Positions 32,065 through 38,086 of a DNA stretch of 38,086 nt are shown in pieces. This DNA comes from an uncultured Atopobiaceae bacterium (GTDB lineage Bacteria > Actinomycetota > Coriobacteriia > Coriobacteriales > Atopobiaceae). The stretch covers positions 1-38,086 of the forward strand of contig CAAGLU010000224.1 of NCBI GenBank assembly GCA_900770865.1, given 5' to 3'. Both the position numbers and the translations under genes were made by a program. How positions within the stretch are numbered: position 1 is the first letter of the stretch; the number at the start of each line of letters is the position of its first letter. The notes beneath the pieces are model-generated. The model saw only the letters and a list, made by a program, of their open reading frames with translations. It was not told the DNA's origin and made no database searches.

Positions 32065-32499
32065 ATGCAGCCCACCAACAACCACGCCACCGACATGGGG
32101 GCAACGGAGATTTTCCGCATGCCCTCTGCAGATGCTACCGTTCCAGACCTCATGGCCCAGGAGAAGCCGGCCCACCCCACGCTGACCATTGTCAAGGGTC
32201 CCCAGATTGGTGAGACGTTCGAGCTCGACGCGCCCATCATCACTCTTGGCCGCGACCCGCGCAACAGCGTCTTCCTGAACGACATGACCGTCTCGCGCCA
32301 CCATGCGAAGATGGACCTCTCTGCCTGCCCGCAGGGGAGGGCCACGGTCGAGGATCTTGGCTCGCTCAACGGCACGTGGGTCGATGGCGCCATTGTGAGC
32401 AAGGCCTCCCTCAAGGACGGCTCCACCATCCAGATTGGCACGTTCCGTATGGTGTTCCACACCAATGCACGCCCGCGTAGGATCGACGCCGAGGGCTAG
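32065..32499 (+). CDS. FHA-domain protein (GarA-like)
   Basis: A 144-residue protein with a flexible N-terminus and a C-terminal FHA domain (residues about 40-135) holding GRD near 62, SRHH at 77-80, and NGT at 102-104, which bind phosphothreonine. The N-terminus reads ATEIFRM at 13-19, similar to the ETTSVF phosphorylation motif of mycobacterial GarA, in which a Ser/Thr kinase-modified Thr is bound by the protein's own FHA domain. Thr14 is the candidate. It is followed three bases later by a MerR gene, repeating the order Rv1827 (garA)-Rv1828 in Mycobacterium tuberculosis. In that system GarA controls 2-oxoglutarate and glutamate enzymes; here the target is unknown. TATCAT at 32027-32032 may be the -10 box. 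Confidence 0.85.
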   Translation: MQPTNNHATDMGATEIFRMPSADATVPDLMAQEKPAHPTLTIVKGPQIGETFELDAPIITLGRDPRNSVFLNDMTVSRHHAKMDLSACPQGRATVEDLGSLNGTWVDGAIVSKASLKDGSTIQIGTFRMVFHTNARPRRIDAEG

Positions 32500-32502
32500 G
32501 CC

Positions 32503-33240
32503 ATGCCTGACGCCGGATACCTCACCATCGGCAAGGTCGTAAAGCGGCTCCAGAGCCTCTATCCCGACCTCACCATATCGAAGGTCCGCTACCTCGAGGA
32601 CGAGGGGCTTCTCAACCCGTCCCGCACCCCCGGGGGATACCGCCTCTACTCGCAGCGTGATATCAAGCGACTGGAAACTATCCTCTACCTGCAGAAGAAT
32701 AGGTTCCTGCCACTCTCTGTCATCAAGGACGAGCTTGACCGCCAAGACGCCGGAGAGCCGCCCGCGGCAGCCGCCGAGTCTGCGGTCGAGGCCTCGCTCG
32801 TAGGCCCCGTGGACGAGGAGCTGGTCGAGAAGTTCCATCCCATCGACCGCATGCCCGAGGTTGCTGGCGTCTCCGTGAGCTTCGTGAGACAGCTCTCCGA
32901 GGCGGGCGTTATCACGCTCAAGCGGTCTCCCCATGGGCGCGACCTTGTGGATGGCCATGACATTGGCCTCATTCGCACCTGCGACGAGCTGCGGCACTAT
33001 GGGATTGGCCCCAAGAACCTGCGCCAGTACGTGAACTCGGCAAACCGTGAGTCTGCCATGTTCGAGCAGGCGCTGGTGGTCTACGCCAAGAAGGGCGGCG
33101 GAGTGGAGACCGAGGTCACGGACGAGACGCGCGAACGCTTCGAGCAGGCCTTCTCACGCATGCTCGCCCTTACAGACGTGGTGCGCACCGAGCTCATCCG
33201 CAGGCTTGTCCACCAGTCATTCAAGGACATGGAGGGCTAG
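32503..33240 (+). CDS. MerR-family regulator (FtsR-like)
   Basis: The 245-residue protein has a MerR winged helix-turn-helix at residues 5-75 (LTIGKVVKRL, VRYLEDEGLLNPSRTPGGYR). An acidic/Ala-rich linker follows, then a second segment with a helix-turn-helix-like start (VAGVSVSFVRQLSEAGVI) and a C-terminal helical domain. The two-part design matches Rv1828/FtsR of Actinobacteria, a regulator of ftsZ and other division genes in Corynebacterium. Synteny with the upstream FHA gene strengthens the assignment, but binding sites were not identified. It overlaps none of its neighbours; apt begins 55 bases downstream. Confidence 0.82.
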   Translation: MPDAGYLTIGKVVKRLQSLYPDLTISKVRYLEDEGLLNPSRTPGGYRLYSQRDIKRLETILYLQKNRFLPLSVIKDELDRQDAGEPPAAAAESAVEASLVGPVDEELVEKFHPIDRMPEVAGVSVSFVRQLSEAGVITLKRSPHGRDLVDGHDIGLIRTCDELRHYGIGPKNLRQYVNSANRESAMFEQALVVYAKKGGGVETEVTDETRERFEQAFSRMLALTDVVRTELIRRLVHQSFKDMEG

Positions 33241-33295
33241 CCCACGGGCCCCTCCTTGCCATAGCTACAACAATTACCGAGGAAAGGAACTGCAC

Positions 33296-33832
33296 GTGTC
33301 TGATTTCGACTACGAGAGCCGCATCGTGAGCATCCCCGACTACCCGGAGAAGGGGGTCATCTTTAAGGACATCACGCCGCTGTTCGCCGATCCCGATGGC
33401 CTTGTGCACCTCGTTGACGACATCGCCGACCACTTCCTGGGCCGCGGCATCACCAAGGTCGTTGGCGCCGAGGCCCGCGGCTTCCTCGTTGGCGCTCCCG
33501 TTGCCTACAAGCTGGGTGCGGGCTTTGTCCCGGCACGCAAGCCCGGCAAGCTTCCCCGCGAGGTCTACTCCCAGTCCTACTCGCTCGAGTACGGCACCGA
33601 CGAGCTGCAGATCCACAAGGACGCCCTCAGCCCTGACGACGTTGTCCTCATTGTGGACGACCTTGTTGCCACGGGTGGTACGGCGGCGGCAACGGCAAAG
33701 CTCGTCGAGCAGTCCGGCGCGCGGATTGAGGGCTTCTCGTTCATCCTCGAGCTCACCTTCCTGAACCCCCGCGACGTCATTGCCAAGGAATACCCCGACC
33801 GCGAGGTCTACACGCTCATTCCTGTCAAGTAG
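33296..33832 (+). CDS. apt: adenine phosphoribosyltransferase
   Basis: Apt joins adenine and PRPP to AMP, salvaging purines. The 178-residue protein carries the PRPP-binding motif VVLIVDDLVATGGTAAA (about 116-132) and the Apt-type N-terminus with FKDITPLFADPDG and GAEARGFLVGAP. PGKLPRE is the usual flexible loop. The start is GTG 33296, after a GAGGAAAGGA ribosome site; no ATG is available in frame nearby. Cytosolic. A hairpin 26 bases after the stop may end the FHA-MerR-apt unit. Confidence 0.95.
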   Translation: MSDFDYESRIVSIPDYPEKGVIFKDITPLFADPDGLVHLVDDIADHFLGRGITKVVGAEARGFLVGAPVAYKLGAGFVPARKPGKLPREVYSQSYSLEYGTDELQIHKDALSPDDVVLIVDDLVATGGTAAATAKLVEQSGARIEGFSFILELTFLNPRDVIAKEYPDREVYTLIPVK

Positions 33833-33857
33833 GGAAGTCCTATATCATCACAACGTT

Positions 33858-33892
33858 CTTGGCCGCCTCCTTCACGGGGGCGGCCAAGTTGC
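33858..33892 (+). terminator. terminator-like hairpin after apt
   Basis: CTTGGCCGCC (33858-33867) pairs perfectly with GGCGGCCAAG (33879-33888) over an 11-base loop. The tail is only TTGC, so termination efficiency is uncertain. Confidence 0.6.
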
Positions 33893-33981
33893 ATTAGAGC
33901 CTTCTGCCCATCGTATGGAAAGCCGTGCCCTTTACCGATGCCTGACGTAGAATGTTCATCAAGCGTCGAAAGGACTACGCA

Positions 33982-35184
33982 ATGACCCACGCAAGATGCA
34001 TCATCACTGCCGGATTGGTTCTTGCCCTCGCCACGCCCTGCGCGCTCACCGTTGCGCCCACCGTTGCCATGGCAAGCCCCGAGGATGACCTCTCTGCTGC
34101 CTCCGCCAAGCTCGACTCGCTGGGCTCCACGCTCTCCTCCCTGCAGGATCAGCTTTCCTCAGCCACTTCCGAGCTCGAGCAGACCACCTATAGCATCGCA
34201 GATACCGAGCAGCAGATTTCCGACACCCAGACCCAGCTGGACGAGAAGCGCCAAGAGCTGGGAGCTCGTATGAAGAGCTCGTACAAGTCCGGCTCTTCAA
34301 GCGCGCTCGACCTCATCCTCTCGTCCGCCTCCTTCGAGGAGCTCTCGTCCAACATCTACTACCTCGACAAGGTCTCCGAGTCTGACGCCGCGGCCATCTC
34401 CGAGGTTCAGGCGCTCTCCAACCAGCTCGAGCAGCAGAAGAGCGACCTTGAGCAGCAGCAGGCCGATCAGCAGGCCCAGGTTGACAGCCTCCAGTCGCAG
34501 ACTTCCGACTACCAGAACCAGGTAGCCGAGGCACAGGCCTATTACGACTCCCTGAATGAGGAGGTACAGGCCCAGCTTGCCGCAGAGGCTGCCGCGGCTG
34601 CAGAGTCCCAGGAGTCCAACTCGGTAACTACCGTTGTCCAGGCCATCCAGACACAGGAGACGATCAACTCCAACGGCGGTGACACCACTCAGACTACGAC
34701 CACGGACAACTCCACTACCAGCAACACCTCGAGCAACACGAGCAACAGCTCAAACAGCAGCAGCTCCTCCAACAGCTCCAACTCCAGCAGCTCCAGTTCG
34801 AGCAGCAACTCGAGCTCCAACAGCAGCTCCAGCACCACTAACGTGCCTTCTGGCGGCGGTGTATCGGCCGCTCTGGCGCTTGTCGGCCACCCCTACGTCT
34901 ACGGTGCCTCCGGCCCCAACGCGTTCGACTGCTCTGGCCTTGTCTGCTATGTCTACGGTTACGCCCGCGGTCGTACCACGTATGCCATGATCAACTCAAT
35001 CAAGGCAAGCGGTGGCTGGAAGACCAGCGTCGACCAGCTCTCCTATGGTGACCTCGTCTTTGAGTACGGTGGCAGCCACGTGGGCATCTACCTTGGCAAC
35101 GGTCAGATCGTCCACGCTGCCAACCCGTCCTCGGGCGTTATCGTTGGCCCCATCTACGGCTTCTACGGTGGCGGTTCCTACTAG
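33982..35184 (+). CDS. secreted NlpC/P60 peptidoglycan hydrolase with coiled coil and Ser/Asn linker
   Basis: The 400-residue protein has a signal peptide (residues 1-31, ending VAMAS), an extended coiled coil (about 35-220, rich in Gln, Ser, Glu), a low-complexity Thr/Asn/Ser linker (about 227-289) and a C-terminal NlpC/P60 domain from 295. Cys317 in FDCSGLVC and His366 in SHVGIYLG are catalytic; the third residue is probably the His in IVHAANPS. The PcsB/CwlO-like layout suggests a division hydrolase cutting stem peptides outside the cell. I start at ATG 33982, after GAAAGGA; an ATG at 33952 lies inside a TAGAAT box (33948-33953) that may be the promoter. Confidence 0.9.
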   Translation: MTHARCIITAGLVLALATPCALTVAPTVAMASPEDDLSAASAKLDSLGSTLSSLQDQLSSATSELEQTTYSIADTEQQISDTQTQLDEKRQELGARMKSSYKSGSSSALDLILSSASFEELSSNIYYLDKVSESDAAAISEVQALSNQLEQQKSDLEQQQADQQAQVDSLQSQTSDYQNQVAEAQAYYDSLNEEVQAQLAAEAAAAAESQESNSVTTVVQAIQTQETINSNGGDTTQTTTTDNSTTSNTSSNTSNSSNSSSSSNSSNSSSSSSSSNSSSNSSSSTTNVPSGGGVSAALALVGHPYVYGASGPNAFDCSGLVCYVYGYARGRTTYAMINSIKASGGWKTSVDQLSYGDLVFEYGGSHVGIYLGNGQIVHAANPSSGVIVGPIYGFYGGGSY

Positions 35185-35210
35185 TCCCACCTGCACGTCA
35201 TTGATGCTTG

Positions 35211-35240
35211 CGCGCCCCTGCACTGCAGGGGCGCGTTTCT
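35211..35240 (+). terminator. rho-independent terminator after the NlpC/P60 gene
   Basis: CGCGCCCCTGCA and TGCAGGGGCGCG form a perfect 12-bp inverted repeat with a single central C, followed by TTTCT. Confidence 0.85.
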
Positions 35241-35329
35241 GTATCTGGCCGCGACATGCTCCTCTCGCATTGGAGTAAGCTGTTGAATACTTCCTTGGAC
35301 ATGTATGCGTGGAAAGCGGTGGTTGGTGC

Positions 35330-36943
35330 ATGACTGAGCGTGCGGCGCGCAAGCTCTCGGTGGGGCGTCGCCTCTCGCGGAGGTTCCAAGTCAACCTAGT
35401 GGGTGAGGGTGCGCTCGCGGGGCTTCTCGGCGGCGGCGTCGTGACCCTCTATCGCCTCGCCCTCTCCCTTGCCGAGAAGGGCCTGCGCTCCATTACGAGC
35501 GCCTTTGCCGGTCATGCCATCCTCGTTGCCGCATGGTTCGCCATTCTCGCCGTTTTGCTCGTTGTGGTTTCGAAGCTCCTGCTGTGGGAGCCCTATACGC
35601 AGGGGAGCGGCATTCCCCAGGTTGACGCCGAGGTTATTGGGCGCATCGACATGCCCTGGCACCGTGTTATCGCGGCGAAGTTCGCCGAGGGTACGCTCTG
35701 CGCCTTTGCCGGACTCTCGTTAGGGCGAGAAGGACCATCCGTCCAGCTTGGAGGCATGTCCGGCAAGGCAGTCGCCCGCGCCCTTAAGCGTGGGAGGGGA
35801 GAGGAGCGCCTGCTCGTCACCTGTGGGGCCGCAGCCGGTATGTCCGCGGCCTTCCACGCGCCGCTTACGGGCGTCCTCTTTGCAGTCGAGGAGATCCACA
35901 AGCAGTTCAGCGCGCCGCTTATCATCTCAGTCATGACGGCGTCGGTCGTCTCGGACTTTCTCGTCTCGCAGGTGCTGGGGGTGCGGCCGGTTCTCAGCCT
36001 CTCCTTTGCGGCCGACCTTCCACACATCGACTACGCGCTCGTCATTGTTCTCGGCCTTGCATGCGGCGTCCTGGGAGCCCTTCACAACATCGGTATGTTC
36101 TTTGCTCAACGTTGCTATGACAAGATCCAGCGTCACCTGCCGTATGCGCGCCTTGCCATCCCGTTTGCGCTTGCTGGTGTAGTAGCGTTCACGTTTCCCC
36201 AGCTCATGTGCGGTGGCGATGCCATTGTTGAGACCATCCAGCAAACGGGCGGCCTCACCTGGTGGACCATCATGGGTCTTCTCCTTGGCAAGTACCTCTT
36301 CACGACCATATGCTTTGCCTCTGGAGCACCAGGCGGCACGCTCTTCCCGCTGGTTGCCATGGGGTCTCTTGTGGGCGGACTTTTTGGGGTCATTGCCATC
36401 AACGCCTTGGGCCTTCCCCAGGCCTATGTCGTGAACTTTGTGGCACTGGGTGTGGCAGGCTGCTTCTCAGGCGTTGTGAGGGCCCCTGTGACCGCCGTGG
36501 TGCTCGTCTTTGAGCTCACGGGGTCGCTCGACTCGTTGCTCTCCGTCTCCATAGTGGCAATTCTTGCATACGTCACGGCAAACGTACTGCGCGTCGATCC
36601 CTTCTATGAGCACCTGCTTGCCAAACTCCTGGGCGTGACGCCTGACGACCCCATGGTCAACGGCGAAGCTGGCGAGAAGATCCTCCATACCTATGCGGTA
36701 GGCGCGGGCGCGCGCATCGAGAACATGCTCATCCGCGATATTCCCTGGCCAGACAACGTGCGCGTGGTGACGGTTGAGCGTGCGGGACAGGAAATCGTCC
36801 CCACGGGGAGCACGCGCATCATGGCTTTGGACAATCTGCTCATCATCATGGATACCGACACGGAGAGCGATGCAAGCCTCAAGCTGCAGCAGATGACGCG
36901 CGCGAGCGTCGACACGCAATGGACGCCGTCAAATACACGGTAA
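35330..36943 (+). CDS. ClC-family chloride/proton antiporter with C-terminal TrkA_C domain
   Basis: A 537-residue membrane protein with the ClC ion-pathway motifs: GSGIP (about residue 95), GREGPSVQ (about 132, with the gating Glu) and GGTLFP (about 333). The EE pair in VLFAVEEIHKQF (near 189) includes the proton Glu of antiporters. GSGIP rather than a fluoride-type motif argues for chloride. The last 75 residues form a TrkA_C/RCK_C-like domain (LIRDIPWPDNVRVVTVERAG), which in some bacterial ClC proteins senses ligands. ATG 35330 is the likely start; a GTG seven codons upstream is possible. Ribosome site is weak. It is convergent with the next gene. Confidence 0.9.
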   Translation: MTERAARKLSVGRRLSRRFQVNLVGEGALAGLLGGGVVTLYRLALSLAEKGLRSITSAFAGHAILVAAWFAILAVLLVVVSKLLLWEPYTQGSGIPQVDAEVIGRIDMPWHRVIAAKFAEGTLCAFAGLSLGREGPSVQLGGMSGKAVARALKRGRGEERLLVTCGAAAGMSAAFHAPLTGVLFAVEEIHKQFSAPLIISVMTASVVSDFLVSQVLGVRPVLSLSFAADLPHIDYALVIVLGLACGVLGALHNIGMFFAQRCYDKIQRHLPYARLAIPFALAGVVAFTFPQLMCGGDAIVETIQQTGGLTWWTIMGLLLGKYLFTTICFASGAPGGTLFPLVAMGSLVGGLFGVIAINALGLPQAYVVNFVALGVAGCFSGVVRAPVTAVVLVFELTGSLDSLLSVSIVAILAYVTANVLRVDPFYEHLLAKLLGVTPDDPMVNGEAGEKILHTYAVGAGARIENMLIRDIPWPDNVRVVTVERAGQEIVPTGSTRIMALDNLLIIMDTDTESDASLKLQQMTRASVDTQWTPSNTR

Positions 36944-36989
36944 GGGATATTTGGGCAATTTCGCCGTTATTTTATGAGAGGGGAGAGCT

Positions 36990-37670
36990 CTAAAGGGGCT
37001 GGGCACACCAAGCCCTGTACGCTCCGTCATCTGCAGTGAGTTCCGAGAACCAGACGCCGATGGAGTCGCCAACGCTATAGTCAGTAAGGTTCTCGCGCAT
37101 GGTCCACGCCGAGAGGTCAAACGAGTACGTGGAGCCAGCCACAAGCCCAAGATCTTGCGCGTTGGACGAAGTAGAGTCAACCAGCAGCGTTACCACGCCA
37201 TCCTCGGCATCTAGCGAGTCAATGGTTCCTTCACAGGAATACACGGCCGACGAAGACAGGTCCCTCGCGTTGGCGAGCATTGGGTCGCACGCAGATGGAG
37301 AGTCCAAGTCTTTAAACTCGAAGCAGTATCCATCTCGGGCACCCTCAACGCCAACCGAGCTATGGAAGTAGCCTATAGTTACCCGATGCCCAAGGTCAGA
37401 GTCGTAGAGCTCATCGTTGTTCCGAAAAACAAAGCGAATGGGATCCTCTGAGAAGGGCGCGTCACTACCCATAGCTTCGGGATGGATAGACAAAGCATGT
37501 TCCGCAGGCTCTACAGAGACGACGGTTCCGGTGACATAGTCTAGGTGAGCATTGTTCGAAGCGTTAGAAGGTCTCTTGGAGACTGCGAACAGAGCAACGA
37601 TAGCGCCAGCGAGGCAGCAAAGCCCAATTGCAAGCACAAGCAGCATTGAGCGTCTCTGCTTTGCAACCAT
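36990..37670 (-). CDS. membrane-anchored protein of unknown function
   Basis: I do not recognise this 226-residue protein. It starts with KQRR, a hydrophobic helix (residues about 9-29, LLVLAIGLCCLAGAIVALFA) that could be an uncleaved signal anchor, then an extracytoplasmic acidic domain. The first half (VTGTVVSVEP...IHPE) and second half (YSCEGTIDSLDAEDGVVTLL) both have a short beta pattern like TGTVxSV/EGTIDSL, suggesting two OB-like barrels. Two cysteines at YCFEF and SACDP might form a disulphide. The ribosome site is AAGGAGG, 37676-37682 read on this strand. It is convergent with the ClC gene. It sits in AT-richer flanking DNA and has a less GC-biased codon use than its neighbours. Confidence 0.72.
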   Translation of the reverse strand: MVAKQRRSMLLVLAIGLCCLAGAIVALFAVSKRPSNASNNAHLDYVTGTVVSVEPAEHALSIHPEAMGSDAPFSEDPIRFVFRNNDELYDSDLGHRVTIGYFHSSVGVEGARDGYCFEFKDLDSPSACDPMLANARDLSSSAVYSCEGTIDSLDAEDGVVTLLVDSTSSNAQDLGLVAGSTYSFDLSAWTMRENLTDYSVGDSIGVWFSELTADDGAYRAWCAQPL

Positions 37671-37820
37671 GCTCCAGCCTCCTTCTAAGTGGGGGACCTT
37701 AGCTGAAAGTGTTGCACATTCAAGTACGTCTTGCTACTCAGGTAGCTGCCTCATACGCAGACGCTTATCTCGACTTTACATAAGATATATTATCGCGGTT
37801 AAATGTTGGAAGATCTATAC
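37671..37820 (-). promoter_or_regulatory. AT-rich upstream region of the membrane-anchored protein gene
   Basis: About 150 bases with a marked AT rise at 37770-37820 (runs of ATAAGATATATTATCG and TCTATACATAAATAG). No gene is seen. Several TAATAT/TATAAG-like boxes occur on the minus strand, but none has a matching -35, so the promoter position is not fixed. Confidence 0.3.
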
Positions 37821-37852
37821 ATAAATAGAGGCGCGTCACAAGCGGCCCTCTC
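37821..37852 (-). terminator. possible terminator of trxB
   Basis: Read on the minus strand, AGAGG-GC-CGC and GCG-CCTCT pair around TTGTGAC with a two-base bulge, followed by ATTTAT. It lies 50 bases after the trxB stop. A GGGGCGCGCCCC palindrome precedes it. Confidence 0.35.
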
Positions 37853-37903
37853 AGCCACCTGGGGCGCGCCCCCACGAGCAGTTACTCTGCCAAGACCAAC
37901 GCC

Positions 37904-38086
37904 TTAGCCCTCGACGGGTCTCCCGAGATACGCTGCAGCACTGTTTGCCGCAACGGCACCGTCGGCTGCAGCCGTCACGATCTGGCGCAGCGGAGTCTTG
38001 CGAACGTCTCCCGCGGCATAAAGCCCCGGAGTCTTTGTCGCCATGCGCTCGTCGGTTATCACGTATCCAGACGGGTCAAGCTCGAC
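37904..38086 (-). CDS. trxB: thioredoxin reductase, C-terminal 60 residues (5'-partial)
   Basis: The frame runs off the right edge of the window and stops with TAA at 37904-37906. The visible residues contain the C-terminal FAD-binding signature of thioredoxin reductase-like proteins (GLYAAGDVRKTPLRQIVTAA then ADGAVAANSAAAYL). TrxB reduces thioredoxin with NADPH. The redox-active CxxC is outside the window, so a thioredoxin reductase paralogue such as a ferredoxin-linked or AhpF-like protein cannot be excluded. Confidence 0.85.
   Translation of the reverse strand, partial: VELDPSGYVITDERMATKTPGLYAAGDVRKTPLRQIVTAAADGAVAANSAAAYLGRPVEG

Noticed and set aside
34700..34850. Apparent nucleotide repeat array
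   Set aside because: It is the coding sequence for the Ser/Asn linker of the NlpC/P60 protein; units are irregular and lack spacers, so it is neither CRISPR nor a satellite.

Overview
The window is high-GC, densely packed bacterial chromosome that reads most like a member of the Coriobacteriia (Atopobiaceae/Olsenella-like, Actinomycetota). This assignment is inferred from gene content and remembered family distributions, not from a search. It rests on the anaerobic, flavin- and Fe-S-rich enzyme set (three-gene FAD/DUF1667 locus, BaiCD-type enoate reductase, aconitase X), a GarA-like FHA gene followed by an FtsR-like MerR gene as in other Actinobacteria, GTG starts, and short leaders with TATCAT/TAGAAT-like -10 boxes and weak -35 boxes. 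No prophage, insertion sequence, CRISPR array, rRNA or tRNA was found.

Layout. Bases 1-2868 hold a coupled three-gene redox operon (FAD oxidoreductase with a BFD-type Fe-S domain, NAD/FAD oxidoreductase, DUF1667), cut at the left edge. Bases 2914-5656 hold a small cysteine protein, an isochorismatase-like hydrolase, an acyl-CoA thioesterase, a membrane-anchored C39 peptidase and an HD-domain protein. Bases 5930-9892 are hypB, a 968-residue multi-cluster Fe-S/FAD/NAD(P) oxidoreductase and hypA in one unit with a strong terminator. A hairpin-rich intergenic repeat leads into a HAD phosphatase. Bases 11014-14881 carry an APC permease, a metal-dependent amidohydrolase and a LysR regulator, which look like an uptake and hydrolysis unit. 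Bases 14909-19268 carry an AlaX-type editing protein, a MATE transporter and a RecQ helicase that appears to lack its winged-helix domain.

Bases 19455-24087 (minus strand) carry a HAD phosphatase, a BaiCD/FadH-type enoate reductase and the two subunits of aconitase X; the dehydratase-plus-reductase pairing is the most attractive candidate for an undescribed pathway. Bases 24332-26712 are serC-serA with a perfect-palindrome terminator. The rest is largely housekeeping: DUF1292, M20 peptidase, pgsA, a PBP5-type carboxypeptidase, a GcvT-like protein without the catalytic acidic pair, RidA, FHA/MerR, apt, an NlpC/P60 hydrolase with a Ser/Asn linker, a ClC transporter, an unrecognised membrane-anchored protein, and the C-terminal end of trxB.

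How the genes may work together: several loci move electrons between NAD(P)H, flavins and Fe-S clusters, as expected of a strict anaerobe that disposes of reducing equivalents through hydrogen metabolism (hyp locus) and reduction of unsaturated organic acids (AcnX/enoate reductase). Substrates of these systems are not visible in the sequence. The cell-envelope genes (pgsA, carboxypeptidase, NlpC/P60, C39 peptidase) and the FHA/MerR pair form a second theme of growth and envelope control.
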